Source: Pyrenochaeta sp. MPI-SDFR-AT-0127 (taxonomy: Eukaryota; Ascomycota; Dothideomycetes; Pleosporales; Cucurbitariaceae). Taken from it: a stretch of DNA of 64,000 nt. The notes beneath the pieces are model-generated. The model saw only the letters and a program-made list of their open reading frames with translations, did not search any database and was not told where the DNA came from. Positions 11,742-24,291 of this stretch are shown here, one piece after another (the stretch's first letter is position 1; every line of letters begins with the position of its first letter). A program made the position numbers and the translations under genes. The stretch covers positions 186,001 through 250,000 of the forward strand of contig JAGTJM010000027.1 in the NCBI GenBank assembly GCA_020747015.1, written 5' to 3'.

Positions 11742-12413
11742 TCAACCCGCTCTTACACCCACGGTCCCGGTCTCCATCTCCCCAATCTCCTGCATCATCA
11801 CTTTTTTCTCCTTTCTTCGTCTCCTCTTTTCCAGTTTCCCCTTCACGGCAGCTTTTATCCCAGAACAGCACATGATCGAGGAGAAGATGGCGCTTCCGAT
11901 CCATAATAACGAATTGACCAGATCGCACCAGACAGCTCTTCTCATTCGCCCCATATTTGCATTTTGATAATCCTGCTTGACGTCGTCCTTCAAATACGTC
12001 TGATAGAATACACCAAAACACGCAATCCACAAAATAGCCAGCATCCATTCTATCGTCCAGATGAAGCGATAGTAACGCACCGTTATGCTGTCCACTACCA
12101 AAGTCAGTAGTGTGATACCAAAAACTGCCTGTGCGTAAATGAAGTTCGTTGTGGAGGAAGTGTTTCGGTGTTGGAGTTCAATGGCGTATGAGATGCCTGA
12201 TGCGAGGGCGAACGCGAATTGGAGCAGTCGAACGCTCAGACGGAAGAGCGAAACTGCAGGCTTATCGATCTTGGTATTGATTGCGGCCTTGAACGAATTC
12301 GGGTTGATAAAATGCGTCTTAAAATATGGTGGAGGCGGCATGGAGGGCGGAGTATGAGCGGATGTAGAAGTAAAACTGCCAGAATCGTGAACGATCTTGC
12401 TTTTTGCACCCAT
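11742..12413 (-). CDS. MARVEL-domain four-helix membrane protein
   Basis: Single exon, 223 residues from the ATG at 12413. The frame stays open upstream to 12560, but the extra part is not domain-like, so the start beginning M-G-A-K was preferred. A Pro-rich cytosolic N-terminus precedes four hydrophobic helices at roughly residues 58-79, 91-110, 117-137 and 160-182, in the order and spacing of the MARVEL family. A strongly basic tail (R-R-R-R-K-E-K-K) follows the last helix. In fungi such proteins sit in plasma-membrane domains or vesicles and are small tetraspanning organisers, not enzymes. It is divergent from the next Zn2Cys6 gene. Confidence 0.75.
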   Translation of the reverse strand: MGAKSKIVHDSGSFTSTSAHTPPSMPPPPYFKTHFINPNSFKAAINTKIDKPAVSLFRLSVRLLQFAFALASGISYAIELQHRNTSSTTNFIYAQAVFGITLLTLVVDSITVRYYRFIWTIEWMLAILWIACFGVFYQTYLKDDVKQDYQNANMGRMRRAVWCDLVNSLLWIGSAIFSSIMCCSGIKAAVKGKLEKRRRRKEKKVMMQEIGEMETGTVGVRAG

Positions 12414-13192
12414 AATCGCGAGTATTGACAGTGATCTAACGTTGAAAAGAGGCAGGTATGGTGTTGGTCCAGAACAGCTTGGATGTAGATGACTTCGCAG
12501 GGGGATGTACGGTTCAGAAATTAGGTGAAACTTGAAGAAGTTTATATTTGCGCACAACAATTAGTGACGCGTCCTCAAGGTTTAACGCTATCAGAAATAG
12601 AACCTAACGATGTCATTTTCTTCATTCTTTGAACTCTCGGCGCGATAATGGGGCGCACGAGAAATGAATACGAGACGAAAGAGAGATACGGCATGTTGGC
12701 TAAACTTCGGGAGAACTATTGGCTGCACTAACAAAGGGCGTGACATCAAATCAGTCTTAGCCATTATCTTTGGCAGTGACAGTGGTCCTGAAGAGGAAAT
12801 TATATGGAAACGGCCTCAAATAACAATGGAATAGATTGAGCCAGTCACTATCTCAAAGATGCGTGGATATTTTGACTGGCCGGGAGAAAATCGCATGTGA
12901 GAGTGAGAAATCTGGCATACGAATATCGAATTTACATGTGAACAAAAACAATCCTCGAAAATAGTGGAATCCGCAGAAAGTAGACTAAGTTGTCGTATCT
13001 AGACCCATTATTGGAGGTGCTTGCGACAATGCGACGTTCTTGCAACATTTCTGTCTCAAATTGACCGACATGAAAACGGCGCCAAGATGCACCAAAGCCG
13101 ATCGCCGCATCTAAGAGAAAACGAAGTCGCTCGTACAAATATACGCACTTCGGCAGCATCCGACAATACAACCGGTTGTCAGAAGATGCAAC
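12414..13192. other. Divergent promoter region, MARVEL gene / Zn2Cys6 gene
   Basis: About 780 bp between two divergent start codons. It must hold both promoters. I see no strong TATA or repeat. Confidence 0.45.
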
Positions 13193-14596
13193 ATGCAGCA
13201 GGAATCGCCCCTATCTGAGGCTACACCCATTTCACCAAGCTCTCAGCAAGCGTCAATCGCAGCCTCTGAGAGCAATCACAACAATGATATCACGTCCACA
13301 AAAATCACGAGAAAATCCCATCGCAAATCTCGCGCAGGTTGCAAGAACTGCAAAACGCGTCGCATCAAGGTGTGTGCTCTAGATTTCTTATGATACTTTG
13401 GATACTGCCCAGCCATGATCACAATATGTGAGCCCCTGATGATGGATAGACTTGTGCGAGTCCGATTTGTCAAGTATCATGAACACTTGGAGGTATCTCA
13501 AGAATAACAAGTCTCGCCACGTGATTTCCGATTTATTTTCAAGTAACCTCGAAGCTAATTTGGAGCTCAGTGCGACGAGACGAAACCCCATTGTGCAAAT
13601 TGCAAACGGCGACAGGTCCGTTGCGATTACTATTCGACGCCAACCACGACTTCGACTTCAATCTCTGGAAATCACGATGATGGCTTGCACGAGGCTGGAG
13701 CCCTTCGGATATCTGAGATCGAATTGACATACCACTGGACGACTTCTACTTGTCATACACTGTCTGCAAACGCATCTGGCGCAGCCTATTGGCAGAATCT
13801 CATGGTCGATGTTGGATTCACCCACCACCATGTCTTACGACTTATGTTTGCGTTCACAGCCCTTCATCTTGCATCTTGCCGCCCAGATCGCCGTGACGAG
13901 TACGATGCGATAGCGGATCAATACTATGAGCACGCATTAGCATCGGTTACTCATGATTTGGCCAACATCAACTTCAGTAACTGTGACGGAGTTTTTGTCT
14001 CCGTCCAATTGATATGTTTTGTCAATTGGGCCCGCAGGCCTCGACGAGGTGAATATCTCGCTTTTGGGGAGCATGGAAGATCGGAGTGGCTTGTGATGTT
14101 TCGCGGTGTTCGTACGATACTCAAGAGTCGAGATGTTGAACAGTTTGAAAAGACACAGGCGCCAAATGTAAGAGCGAAGCATCGCCCTTTAACATTAGCG
14201 AGCGAGCCCGATGGGTACGAAAAGCAATTCCAAGAGCTACGTGAGCACGTTTCTTTCACCTCCGGGCCAGCTGAGCATGACGATAATATTCGTGCTGTCG
14301 ACATCTTACAAGAGTGTTACTCGAACCGCTATGGCGGCCAGGACGGAGAGTATCACATCGCGTTTTCCTGGCTATATCGAATGGACGACGACTTTCTTGA
14401 GCGTCTCCAGCAGCGTGATCCACTCCCGCTGATCTTGTACGCACATTTTGCCGTACTGATGCACGATATGGAGAGATTCTGGTATATGAAGGGCTGGACG
14501 CATCACGTCATGAGCGGCATTTTCGCAGCGCTCCCTAGGGAGCACCGGTCTTGGATCCGGTGGCCAATGGCGACAGTCGGATGGGTGGCTCCATAA
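13193..14596 (+). CDS. Zn2Cys6 transcription factor, UPC2-like class
   Basis: Two exons, 13193-13369 and 13571-14596, giving 400 residues. The zinc cluster C50-x2-C53-x6-C60-x6-C67-x2-C70-x6-C77 is rebuilt only by splicing out the 201-nt intron, which falls directly before C60. The remainder matches the fungal-specific domain of regulators related to sterol-uptake control proteins: a Y-H-W-T-T-S-T-C segment near the start, then an F-T-H-H-H-V-L-R-L-M-F-A stretch and an H-L-A-S motif. The predicted role is a nuclear DNA-binding activator. The P450 4 kb downstream could be a target, but that is only proximity. The intron is long for this genome; the junction is supported by phase and by the perfect Cys spacing. 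Confidence 0.85.
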
Positions 14597-15551
14597 GGGC
14601 GATCTGGATATGTGACTACTGTATAGATACCCCGAATACTCTCAAGACTCACATAAAACAAGGCCTCTAATCATCGACCGCACCCGAGATGCTCTAAGGG
14701 AACCTCTTAAGCGCATACATCTACACTGCTGCATGTAATAATCGCCTTGGAACTCAGGCGAATGTGGTAACACTGAAAAGGAGTGTTGGTGAGTGATTGG
14801 AATCAATTTAGACATGATCCCAGTTATCATTAACAAGAGGCTAGCGAATTTGGCTCTGGTTAATCACTCTAACATCAAACGTAATACTCTAAACTCAGCC
14901 TCTGGACGCCGTTGCGCATCTAATCGATCTTTGCGCGACGTTTTGTGTCTCACGAATTTTCAGGAGAACAGTATGTCTCCAATACTCGAATAATCCTCAA
15001 GAGGCTTTGCAGACATGGTTAGGGTTTATTCTCAGGCTCTTGCAATGGGTGCGTCATGGAGTCCTCTGCCTTTTGAGTACTAGGAATAAGTGTCAAGAGA
15101 AACTATAAATAGATGCAACCTAGGCCAGCGACGCTGCGTCCTTGTATGATGCATTTCTAGAAGTTGATACAGTAGCAAGTCTACAAGATAAAATATGGTT
15201 CCGATCACACGAGCAAACATGTGAGCTTACGCAGGATAGTAGCGGCACTCCTTCTGCAATAGCCCAGAGGGCGTCACCAGGTCAGGTGCTAGCGCGATTG
15301 CCCCTCGCCACAAATTGTGGCTTGTCAGCGGTTCGCGAAGCTTCTACGTCACCCTTCTCTGCCTACAGACCACTCCCAACGAGTCCATTCCGCCGTTATA
15401 CGTCCACACTTTTAAGGCGCGACTTCTTAAGCTTGGTATAGTCTGGACACGCCCCTCGTACGTGCCGAACGCTCCAAACACCTTTTCTTGGACACATTTA
15501 TATGAAGTAGCTACCTTTGGCCTTACACAATTCCAGAACGCTATCTGCATT
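14597..15551. other. Intergenic region with a TATA-like element
   Basis: About 950 bp. CTATAAATAG at 15103-15112 is a good TATA match roughly 440 bp before the PPPDE start codon. An open frame runs upstream in the same phase into the PPPDE start, but the protein family begins at the ATG at 15552. Confidence 0.4.
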
Positions 15552-17528
15552 ATGGAGGTCCAGCTATATGTGTATGACCTTTCTCAGGTAAGTTATAGAG
15601 GATTCAACGAGTCTTCTTTGCCTCTACTGGGTGTAGGAGAGCAGTGATGCGCCAACACGGCCGGTAAATGATCGAGTTGCTGACTGGTATAGGGACTTGC
15701 GCGGAGCATGTCGCGCCAGTTTCTCGGAACCCAAATAGACGCCGTATACCACACATCGATTGTACTCGAAGGCATAGAATATTACTTTGGCCAAGGCGTG
15801 CAAACATGTCGGGCTGGAGCTACACATCACGGTCGACCCATGGAAGTCACCAAGCTCGGTTCGACACAACTACCCATCGAGATCGTGTTGGAGTACTTGG
15901 AGTCGCTAAAGGAGATCTATACTGCTGAGGTAAGATATGAAGAACCATGAGACTGGCATGGAAGCTGACAGAAAGGATAGTCTTACGATCTGTTCTTGCA
16001 CAATTGTAATAACTTTACGAACGATTTCGCAATGTTCTTGGTTGGCAAAGGCATACCAGATCACATAACATCGCTTCCTCAAACGGTTCTCGACACCCCC
16101 TTTGGGCAGATGCTTCGACCCCAAATCGACGCGGCCATGCGACCCATCACACAAGCACCTACACCTCAACCAGTCGCACCAACTCGCGTACAATCCACGG
16201 GTGCGAGCACACAAAATGGAGTTGCACGAGAAGCACCCTTGACAGGCATAGGTGGCGCGTTGGAAGCGAACACAGGCAGGGTGAACAATATCACAGCGAT
16301 ACATGATGTAGATCGTCTGCTCAATCTGGCGAAAGACCGAAGCGCTATAATCTTCTTCACGAGCTCCACATGTGCGCCCTGCAAGCTCGTATATCAACCT
16401 TACGACGATTTGGCCGCCGAGTCGGGTACTAAATGTGTATTCATCAAGATTGACTTTAATCATGCCGATCGGTCCATCAACGCCAGATTCCCGCACGTTC
16501 GAGCAACCCCCACTTTTATCACCTTTTTAAGAGGCGAGAAGCGCGATGAGTGGAGCGGAGCGGACGCAAGGCAGCTGAGGAGCAATGTGGAAATGCTGCT
16601 TAACGCCGCGTTTCCACCACATCCGCACCTGGAGAAAAGCACACCGTATCTACTAAGGCAGAGTCAACGCCCTGTCACCTTCGCAAAAGTTCCGCCATTG
16701 GAAAAACTTGTCACGAAGATGGAGGATGTAGGCAAAGATCCTGCAGTATCGTCTATTATATCCTTCATCGACGCTCGTGAAAGGTTTGGAGCCATGGAAG
16801 CGCCCCTGACCAAGATCCCACAATTTGCAGAGTTCTTGAAGAAGAGCACCACCCTGCTTCCACCAGAGCTTCTCTTTACGGCTTTGGATCTGTTAAGAAT
16901 CACACTCACCGACGCGCGTGTGGCCGGCTTCTTCGCGGAAGAGCACAAAGGCGCAACTGGCACGCCAGCAACGGTTTACCACCTCTTAGATCATGTTGAC
17001 AAGCTGGGAGATTCTGCGCCATATGCCCTTCGACTTACAATGTTGCATCTAGCATGCAACCTTTTCGCTTCTACGCTCTTCATACCACATCTGCTATCCT
17101 CGCCGCTGTCCTCCATCCTTATTTCTATCTTAACAACTGCCCTCCTCGATGAAAAGCGTCCTGCACTCAAAACTTCTGCACTCAATCTCGCAATGAATAT
17201 TGCATCCTCGACCCATCAAGTCCGCATGCAGAAGCATAGTGCCAACCCAACACCTTCGCTCCTGCATGCGTCTGAACTTGCCGAATCAGAGCAGGTTGAA
17301 CTTCTTGCCTCACTGCTAGAGATTCTTACGACGGAAGAGCAGTGGAGCGATAACAAAAAGATGGTCGTGATCTGTGTAGGTTGGCTGGTTTACGCTGCAG
17401 ATTCAGAGGGTGAAGTGAGAGATTTGTGGAAGGTTATGGACGCTGCGGGTACGGTGGGGAAAATTCAAGCAAAATCTGCTGAAGACCGGCTGTTGGTTCG
17501 GGAAGTGAAGAGCCTGTTGGATGTTTAG
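15552..17528 (+). CDS. PPPDE (DeSI-type) peptidase - thioredoxin - PUL fusion protein
   Basis: Three exons, 15552-15587, 15693-15929 and 15981-17528, 606 residues. Residues 1 to about 110 are a PPPDE domain, the fold of deSUMOylating isopeptidases, with the expected catalytic pair His32 (Y-H-T) and Cys100 (H-N-C-N-N-F). A Pro/Thr-rich linker follows, then a thioredoxin domain with a C-A-P-C redox site at Cys222/Cys225 and the cis-Pro segment R-A-T-P-T-F. The C-terminal 270 residues look like the helical PUL repeat domain, known in PLAP/Ufd3 proteins to bind Cdc48/p97. The likely role is cytosolic or nuclear removal of ubiquitin-like modifiers coupled to redox state or Cdc48. The start fits the family's usual N-terminus. 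Both catalytic sites look intact. Confidence 0.88.
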
Positions 17529-18155
17529 ATTGATTTTCCCGGTACTATAAACTAGAGACTAATTCAAAAATGCTGGCATTGACACTAGTAAGCACATCTT
17601 TTTGTAGCATATCATCTCATCCATTCGACAGAGGTATATGGATTACATATCCTTTGGCACCTTCGCCATGTGCTCGCTGCGTGTAAGCCTTGGATGACAG
17701 CTCTTGCATGTGCAATAACAGTCATGCAACCGGGATATAGAAATTACATTCGTATTACCCTTTCTGGATTGCTGTTGCTTACTTATCTTCCAAGGAACAA
17801 GAATCTGCATGCACATTTCCCTCTTTATCATCCCCAGAAAATAGTTGCTGACCACCCTTCAAATCGTGATCTCCTGTGATATACCCTGTTGCTACCCTGC
17901 AACTGTGGGGTTTCTCGCTTCGTTCTCACCTGCGATTAACACACCCTGCCTCCGTTCGCTATGCAAATAACCGTTTTGACTAATGTGCATATGTCAGCCT
18001 CGTTGTGTGGGGATTGTTCATCACTTTGCATGCTGATGACAAGGGGTGCTTTGATCAAGAGATAATAGGTGGGCTTGCGTCGTCCACTTTACTTTCGTTT
18101 CTGTCTTCCTTTTCGGTTTTGCTAGTATTGAGCTTTTAGTTCCTTTGCAGCAATT
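17529..18155. other. Intergenic region
   Basis: About 630 bp between the PPPDE fusion gene and the P450. A pyrimidine-rich stretch precedes the P450 start. Nothing else recognised. Confidence 0.45.
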
Positions 18156-19917
18156 ATGACTATTTTATTGTCTACAAATGTTCTTGTCCTCGTAGGCCTT
18201 GTTGTTGCGTATGTGTTGCATCGCTTTTGGCGAGCGAAACAGAATGGCCTTCCTCTACCTCCAGGTCCTAGAGGTATTCCCATCTTAGGAAACCTGAATG
18301 ACTTGCCTAAACCCGGTATCCTTGAGTGCCATCACTGGCTGAAACACAAAGATCTCTATGGCCCTATTAGCTCCGTTACCGTGATGGGGCAGACTTTCGT
18401 GATTGTTAATGACGCGAGCATTGCACTAGAGTTGCTGAGAGATCGAGCTACAGTCTACTCGGGGCGACCGACAATGATTTTCAGCGGTGAAATGTAAGTT
18501 TTCCAGGTCGTTTAGTAATGACTTCGGGGAATAAGAAGATCACGCGGCGGACTGACATAATGAGCAGGATCGGATGGAAGGACACCCTAGCACTCAACGG
18601 ATATACAGAGACCTTCAAACTACAGAGAAAGAATATTGCCAAAGTCGCCAGTTCCAATGTCTCTCTGGCGGTGTTCGATCGTGTGCAAGAGGAAGAGTCG
18701 GCACATTTTCTTCTTAATGTCTTGGATTCGCCCGGCGATCTGTTCGACCACATCCGCATGGAAGCTGGTGCGGTTATCCTAAGAATCACGTACGGATATA
18801 CGCCTGAATCGCACGGCAGGGACCCCTTGGTTGATATGGCACGTGATACTATGGTGGATTTCGCAGATGCGACGGTGCCTGGGAAATACGTCGTGGATGT
18901 CTTGTCATTTCGTGAGTGCTCATTTGCAAAGAGAAGCGAGCAGATTCTAAATCAACACAGTGAGATACCTTCCTGATTGGTTCCCTGGAACAGACTTCAA
19001 AGCAAAGGCTCGCCGCATGAAGGTCCAGCTGAACAAGACAGTTGAGCAGCCCTTTCAATTCGTGAAACAACAAATGCGCGAGAAGAAACAAAAGCCATCA
19101 TTCTTATCTCAAGCCATCGAAAACATTGGTTCTGATGCAAAGATGGAGAAAGTGCATAAAATGTCAGCGCTCTCTTTGTATTTGGGCGGCGCAGATACGA
19201 CCGTCTCATCGCTCATGACGTTCTTCCTGGCGATGACTGTTTTCCCAGAAGTCCAGCGGAAGGCACAAGAGGAGCTGGATCGTGTTATTGGGGGTGATAG
19301 GTTACCTGTTAGCTCTGATAAGGGATCTCTACCGTACATTGAGGCAGTACTGAAAGAGACACATCGCTGGCACCCTGTTGCGCCTATGGCCCTACCACAT
19401 GCCAGCGACAAAGAGGATGTCATCAGAGGATATCGCATTCCCAAGGGTGCAGTGTTGCTACCAAACACTTGGTAAATATTCCGCCTACTTATTTATGATA
19501 CGCTGACTGAGATTGTTTCTTAGGTGGTTCACGCACGATCCGTCCATCTACCCGGATCCTATGGTTTTTCGCCCAGAACGCTTCATCACCACTGCAACCC
19601 ACACTGCTGAGCCTGATCCTCGCACTTACACGTTCGGATTCGGCCGACGCGTCTGTCCCGGACGCTACGTCGCCGATAACGCACTCTTCATCACCATTGC
19701 GCAATCACTGGCCGTTTTCAAGATTGAGAAACTGGTCGAGAATGGGAAGATCGTAGAGCCGAAAATTGAATTTGAGCCGGGTGTTGTCAGTCATCCTGTG
19801 CCGTACCGGACGAGTATTACGCCGAGGAGTGAAAAGCATGGGGATTTGATTAGAAGGGCGGAGGTGGACTTCCCGTGGGGGGAGAGTGATGCTGAGGCCT
19901 TGAGGACGATTATGTAG
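18156..19917 (+). CDS. Cytochrome P450 monooxygenase
   Basis: Four exons, 18156-18493, 18568-18911, 18961-19471 and 19524-19917, 528 residues. An N-terminal membrane anchor (about residues 3-23) is followed by the hinge L-P-L-P-P-G-P-R-G. The I-helix oxygen-binding motif G-G-A-D-T-T, the K-helix E-T-H-R, the P-E-R-F segment and the heme loop F-G-F-G-R-R-V-C-P-G-R with Cys442 as axial ligand are all present. It resembles fungal ER P450s of the O-methylsterigmatocystin-oxidoreductase-like group by its P-x-G-P-x-G-x-P-x-x-G-N-L opening and C-terminal layout; the substrate cannot be told. It needs an NADPH-P450 reductase encoded elsewhere. No polyketide, NRPS or terpene gene lies nearby, so cluster membership is not supported. 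Confidence 0.92.
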
Positions 19918-22472
19918 AGGATTCGAGACCCCCCAAATACTCTTACGGGCTAGAAGCTGCCGAAAATAGGGTATATAAAGGATCAACGGGGTTCTTGCAT
20001 GGCTACCGGAATTCCTGTCCTCGGAACAGATCTAGAGAGTCACGGCTGTTAGCTGGTCCAGCTTTGACGACATCTTTCTCGATGCTGTCGTGCACTGTCG
20101 AGGCAAGAATCTATAGCCAATCAGCTTTCGTAGTTGGTTTCTTATGATCGCTCGTAGGAAGCGGTATCTCTTTGTTTCTTCAAAAGCTTGTGGGGCGCGA
20201 GAAGATCAGCGTTGAAATCGGCGACATTGATCCTGACTATGGAGGTTAAAAACGAGCGGGATGGTGTACTTGCAAGGCCTGGGGCTAGAATCTACGCTAC
20301 ATGAGAATTTCCGTGGGTTTGAGTGTTGGGGTGGGAAGGCGTGATGCGTCGGCTCAATGTGCGTGATCGCGATCGACATGTCCATGTGGCAGCTTTGAAC
20401 CTGAGAAAATGTTCGAGGCTGATGAAGATCCATACTACTACCCGTCTGCTCAGCGGATGCCATGAGAAGAGTTCTGCTAATAGTATATCCAAGTAGATGC
20501 AGTCGCGCTGCATAGCGGCAGGCAGTACCCGTCATGTCTATGATACGAATGCGATGTGCTTGACTATCTTCCGACAATCGGCGACTTCTTCAAACCGTAT
20601 GTCGGGCTATTCATTGCATTAGTAGCAACGGCCTAGGCTTTCCCGTTTGCTGCGTAGAAACGATGAAACACCGGTGTGTAATCCACCATAGCTTGTCCGA
20701 AAGTGTTTCCGTCTATGCCGTTTCGGGAAAGACGTGCACTCATATTTGGAAAGATGCAAGACCAGATGCATCTAACAAGTGCTTTAGTCTAAATAAGGTC
20801 GTTCTCATGTGAGTTTCGGCAGTAAGACCGGCATCCCAGGGGTATCTGCCTCTCTTGAAGAAGTTTGGCTCGTTTTTGAGTCTGTAGGCGTCGATCCGTG
20901 GGGTCAATGTAAGACAAGAGACTCGGCCTGTCGCCTGGCCCCGTTTGTCTTCTACATGGGGTGTTGATCATGTGAGCAGAATGTGAAAACAGGCACATCT
21001 ATTGATCAAAGACCCCAAGCACATACATGGCCGCAATATTCGGGCCATGTAATTAGGCCGCGGAGCTTTCTCCTAGCGTAAGACGACCATGCAGGAGCGC
21101 CGCTCGTACATATATTCCACTCTGAGGTCGGCGATAGCCTCTAACGACGGGCTTGACTTTCTTCCCGTCCCTCTCACATTGGGCCACATTTTTCTCTCCC
21201 CTGTATAGTGCATGCTTTTATTTCAGCCCTCACCTCTCTGTCGGATATCCGTGCTGCCGCCCAGCTCCTTTAGGATGATCGGAGCGAGGATTGCGAGAGT
21301 GGCCCGTGGAGCGATCTAAGAAGAAGATTGACGGCAAGGACCCGTTATCGTGTGGAAGCGGACCGCGAGAGACGATGACTGCTGGCCATTCGTTTCACGA
21401 AGTGGGATGTGCCCAATTCTGTTTCACGACCTTGACGCCTCCCAATGTTGTGATCGAAGATTATTCTGCCATTCCAACCCTGTGCTATAAGCGTCCCCTC
21501 AACACAGTGACGAAATGGCTGAGAGTGTGGGCCTTTCGATTCGTTACGTTTTCGCAAGCACCGCGCAAGGCGCCGCACCGTTGTATTGCTTTTTCGCACA
21601 CCGTCTCAAAATATTGTGTTCGCTTCAGTCTGCCCTCCACTCAGGGCGCCTGGAGGGTGGATCTGCACTACCCTTTCCTTTCTAGTGGAGGGCTGCATGC
21701 AGCAGCCTTCTATCGACAAAGCACTTGAAAACCCCACGCGGCTGAACATTCCAGCAATCAGATCCTGGAGCATATCGTGTTCCGGGGGCTGAAGGTTCCC
21801 GACGAATCGACCCTCGGTCTCGCGTAGTCCCGTCGATCAGGGTCAGGAACGCCAGGCACAATGCTGATGGCGTCCAATCACTCCATCTTTGGCTTATTTT
21901 CGTGATAACGAATATTCCAGGCGTATGTTGTTGCAGAGACCTCGCCCTCCTTGAGTTTCAAAGTCTGACTGCGGCGGCCCGACTACTTCACTCTGCCTCG
22001 GAAAATTTGTCCTTCCTGCACACTACCGTCACATCCTAGGCTCGAACGCACTCCGACTAACGCGATGCAATGTTGACATGTTCCCCCTGCTAGAACATAT
22101 TAAGTGTACCATTGTAGAGGTACGGACGCAACTCGTGGGCTCCCCGGAGCTATATGCAGTTGATCGGCGCCACAATGCAGCTGCACCCAGGATGTCACCC
22201 GCTTTGGGCACGCCCACTTCGCTGTGGAGATGCTTTTTCCTCTTTCGTTGTGGGACATGGGGGAGAAACGTGCTGATATACGTCCCTGGTGACACAGAGA
22301 ACGTGCTTGAGAGGTTTCTGGTTTTATCGTCAACTTCAACTCCCGATCACGCAATTCTACTTGACTTTTATATCTCCCTATCCTCATGTATAGACCATTC
22401 TGATTATTCTACTCGCGCGTTTAAGCATTAGCATTTTTTGCTTGGTCCCTCACACAGTTTCGATTTGTCAAA
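19918..22472. other. Long intergenic region
   Basis: About 2.5 kb with no supported gene. Open frames such as plus 21291-21728 and minus 20206-20577 have no domain or codon pattern I trust. A strong TATA-like element on the plus strand at 19972-19980 lies just after the P450 with no recognisable gene behind it. Confidence 0.45.
19972..19980 (+). promoter_or_regulatory. Orphan TATA-like element
   Basis: TATATAAAG 55 bp after the P450 stop codon. It is a good core-promoter match on the plus strand, but no convincing ORF follows within 1 kb. It may serve a noncoding transcript or be chance. Confidence 0.25.
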
Positions 22473-23843
22473 ATGGGCTCTTCAACTGCTCTTGCAATTC
22501 AGTCATGGATACTACACGGTACAGGCATATCCTTTATCATCTCGAGAATGTCAGCACAGTCCCCATATCCATCTTTAAGCTAGACTGACACGTGACAGCA
22601 TTTTTCGTCGTATCACTCTTCACTCGTTCAGGAAGCTGCAGGCTGATGACTGGCTGATGGTCTTCGCACTGATACCATTCACCGCCGCGGTTGTTCTTGC
22701 CAACCAGATATCCGATGGACAATCTCAAAAAGAGCGCAAATTCAGATATGTTTTAGAGGAGCTCCAGATCGTCACGATATGGCTAGTCAAAGCCTGCCTC
22801 CTGGTGCTTTACTGGCGGATATTGTACGCTCACCTTGTAATACCCTTCTCATCTTCGCTGACTTCAGTACAGCCCAATGGAAACAAGTGCATGGAAGAAA
22901 AGGGCACTGAAGGGCATTTCTGCATTCTGTTGCATTTCGTTCCTCGTTGTTCAGATCTCACTGATCTCTTGGTGCCGGCCTATGGAAGCGCACTGGGATC
23001 CAACTCCATCCAACTGTACGTACCCGATCATAGCTCCTTCATCCTTTCCGCTTCCGACTAACTTGATTAGCACAATGCGCAACATTCCACAAGCACACTG
23101 CGGTCACTCTCACCTTTGACATCCCAAACACCATCTTTATCATGATGCTTCCTGTTGCGTTCATTCCAACACCTCGACGCCTGCTCCTCGCCATCCTCTT
23201 CATCCTAGGCACACTTGTTTTCATCAGTGGAATCGTATCCCGCGCTGCTCTGTTAAAAAATGTGGCACTACCTGCATACCTCCACTGGTACACATCTGAG
23301 TCCACGCTCTCTATCATCTTCGCCAACCTGCCATTCCTCACTTCCTTCTTTGTGGCCACAGCACCAGCAAAATTAAGAGGCTTTTCGCAGAACCTGAGGA
23401 CGTCCAGCCAACTGGCTTTGAGCCAATGGCCACGCAGCCGACGTGGGAGTTGGGAATGCAGAGATGCGAGCAGACGCGGGAGCTGGGCTACTCATAATGA
23501 AGGCCTGCCGCCGCTGAGAGTCAACCGGTTAGGAAGCGCGGCCACAACCATTAGCGAGCTGTCCTCACCCGTCGACATGAAGAAAGCACCAGAGTGGAGT
23601 ATGAGCGATGACCATATGCAGACAACTACACATTCGCGCAATACATCAAGCTCAAAAGATAGCGGGAAACCCAATGATACAGCATCACTGGAAGAAGTGA
23701 TAGATGCGCCACCGAGCACATCGGCACTTACACCATTAGAACGAATATCTCTAGTGCCCAAAACGCGATTATCAGGCGGCTTGGCAGAGATGGGGGATGT
23801 CTCAATAAACAACACAGAAGGATGGCCAATATACTGGAAATGA
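22473..23843 (+). CDS. Rhodopsin-like fungal integral membrane protein (SAT4/Pth11-related)
   Basis: Four exons, 22473-22549, 22599-22823, 22873-23015 and 23071-23843, 405 residues; all three introns are 49-55 nt. After splicing the order of segments follows the fungal SAT4/Pth11-like seven-helix family: a short outer N-terminus, helix 1 joined to R-x-L-Q-A-D-D-W, a helix-3 region reading T-I-W-L-V-K-A-C-L-L, then S-W-C-R-P, then F-D-I-P-N-T-I-F-I-M-M with P-T-P-R-R. The C-terminal 170 residues are cytosolic, Ser/Thr/Arg-rich and carry several R-R-x-S phosphorylation-type sites. There is no CFEM domain, so it is not the classical Pth11 receptor form. Likely plasma membrane; ligand and signalling partner unknown. 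Confidence 0.85.
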
Positions 23844-24291
23844 ACACAAGTAGTCGATGACGATATGGAGTAAGATTGTAGATTGTAGACTACAGGGAGC
23901 ATGCCTCAGACAGGGTGACGCTTAGTGCGAAGGAAATCATCACAGTAGCACAAAGCGCGATTAGCATATCGGGTGGGCACTACAAGATCGTTAGTGCCGC
24001 CAAGTCTAGTTGATGTCAAAAGATGATGGGATATGATGACAAGATTGGAAGGTAAGATGGGCAAAGTCGACTTGAACGTTGACTGGTACTCCAAACAAAT
24101 CGGCGAGACATCACAGGAAGACGGGAAGGAATGGACTTGGAGTACATTGGCAACGCATTTGAGACTATTTGCAACACAGCGTCACTGATACTAGCGCACG
24201 ACGAGATCAAGCTTTCAGGGCAATGGTTGCTAAGTAGATGATCTATTCATGTTTGTTCTTGACTACAATACCTACGATAGTTTAGATGCAA

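Noticed and set aside
15906..16496. 196-codon minus-strand ORF
   Set aside because: Antisense to the PPPDE/thioredoxin coding exons, whose catalytic motifs settle the strand.
21291..21728. 145-codon plus-strand ORF behind the P450
   Set aside because: No recognisable domain and erratic composition; not linked to the orphan TATA element by distance or splice sites.
9228..24000. Secondary-metabolite cluster around the P450 and the two Zn2Cys6 genes
   Set aside because: No backbone enzyme (PKS, NRPS, terpene synthase, DMATS) or transporter in the window, and unrelated genes intervene.
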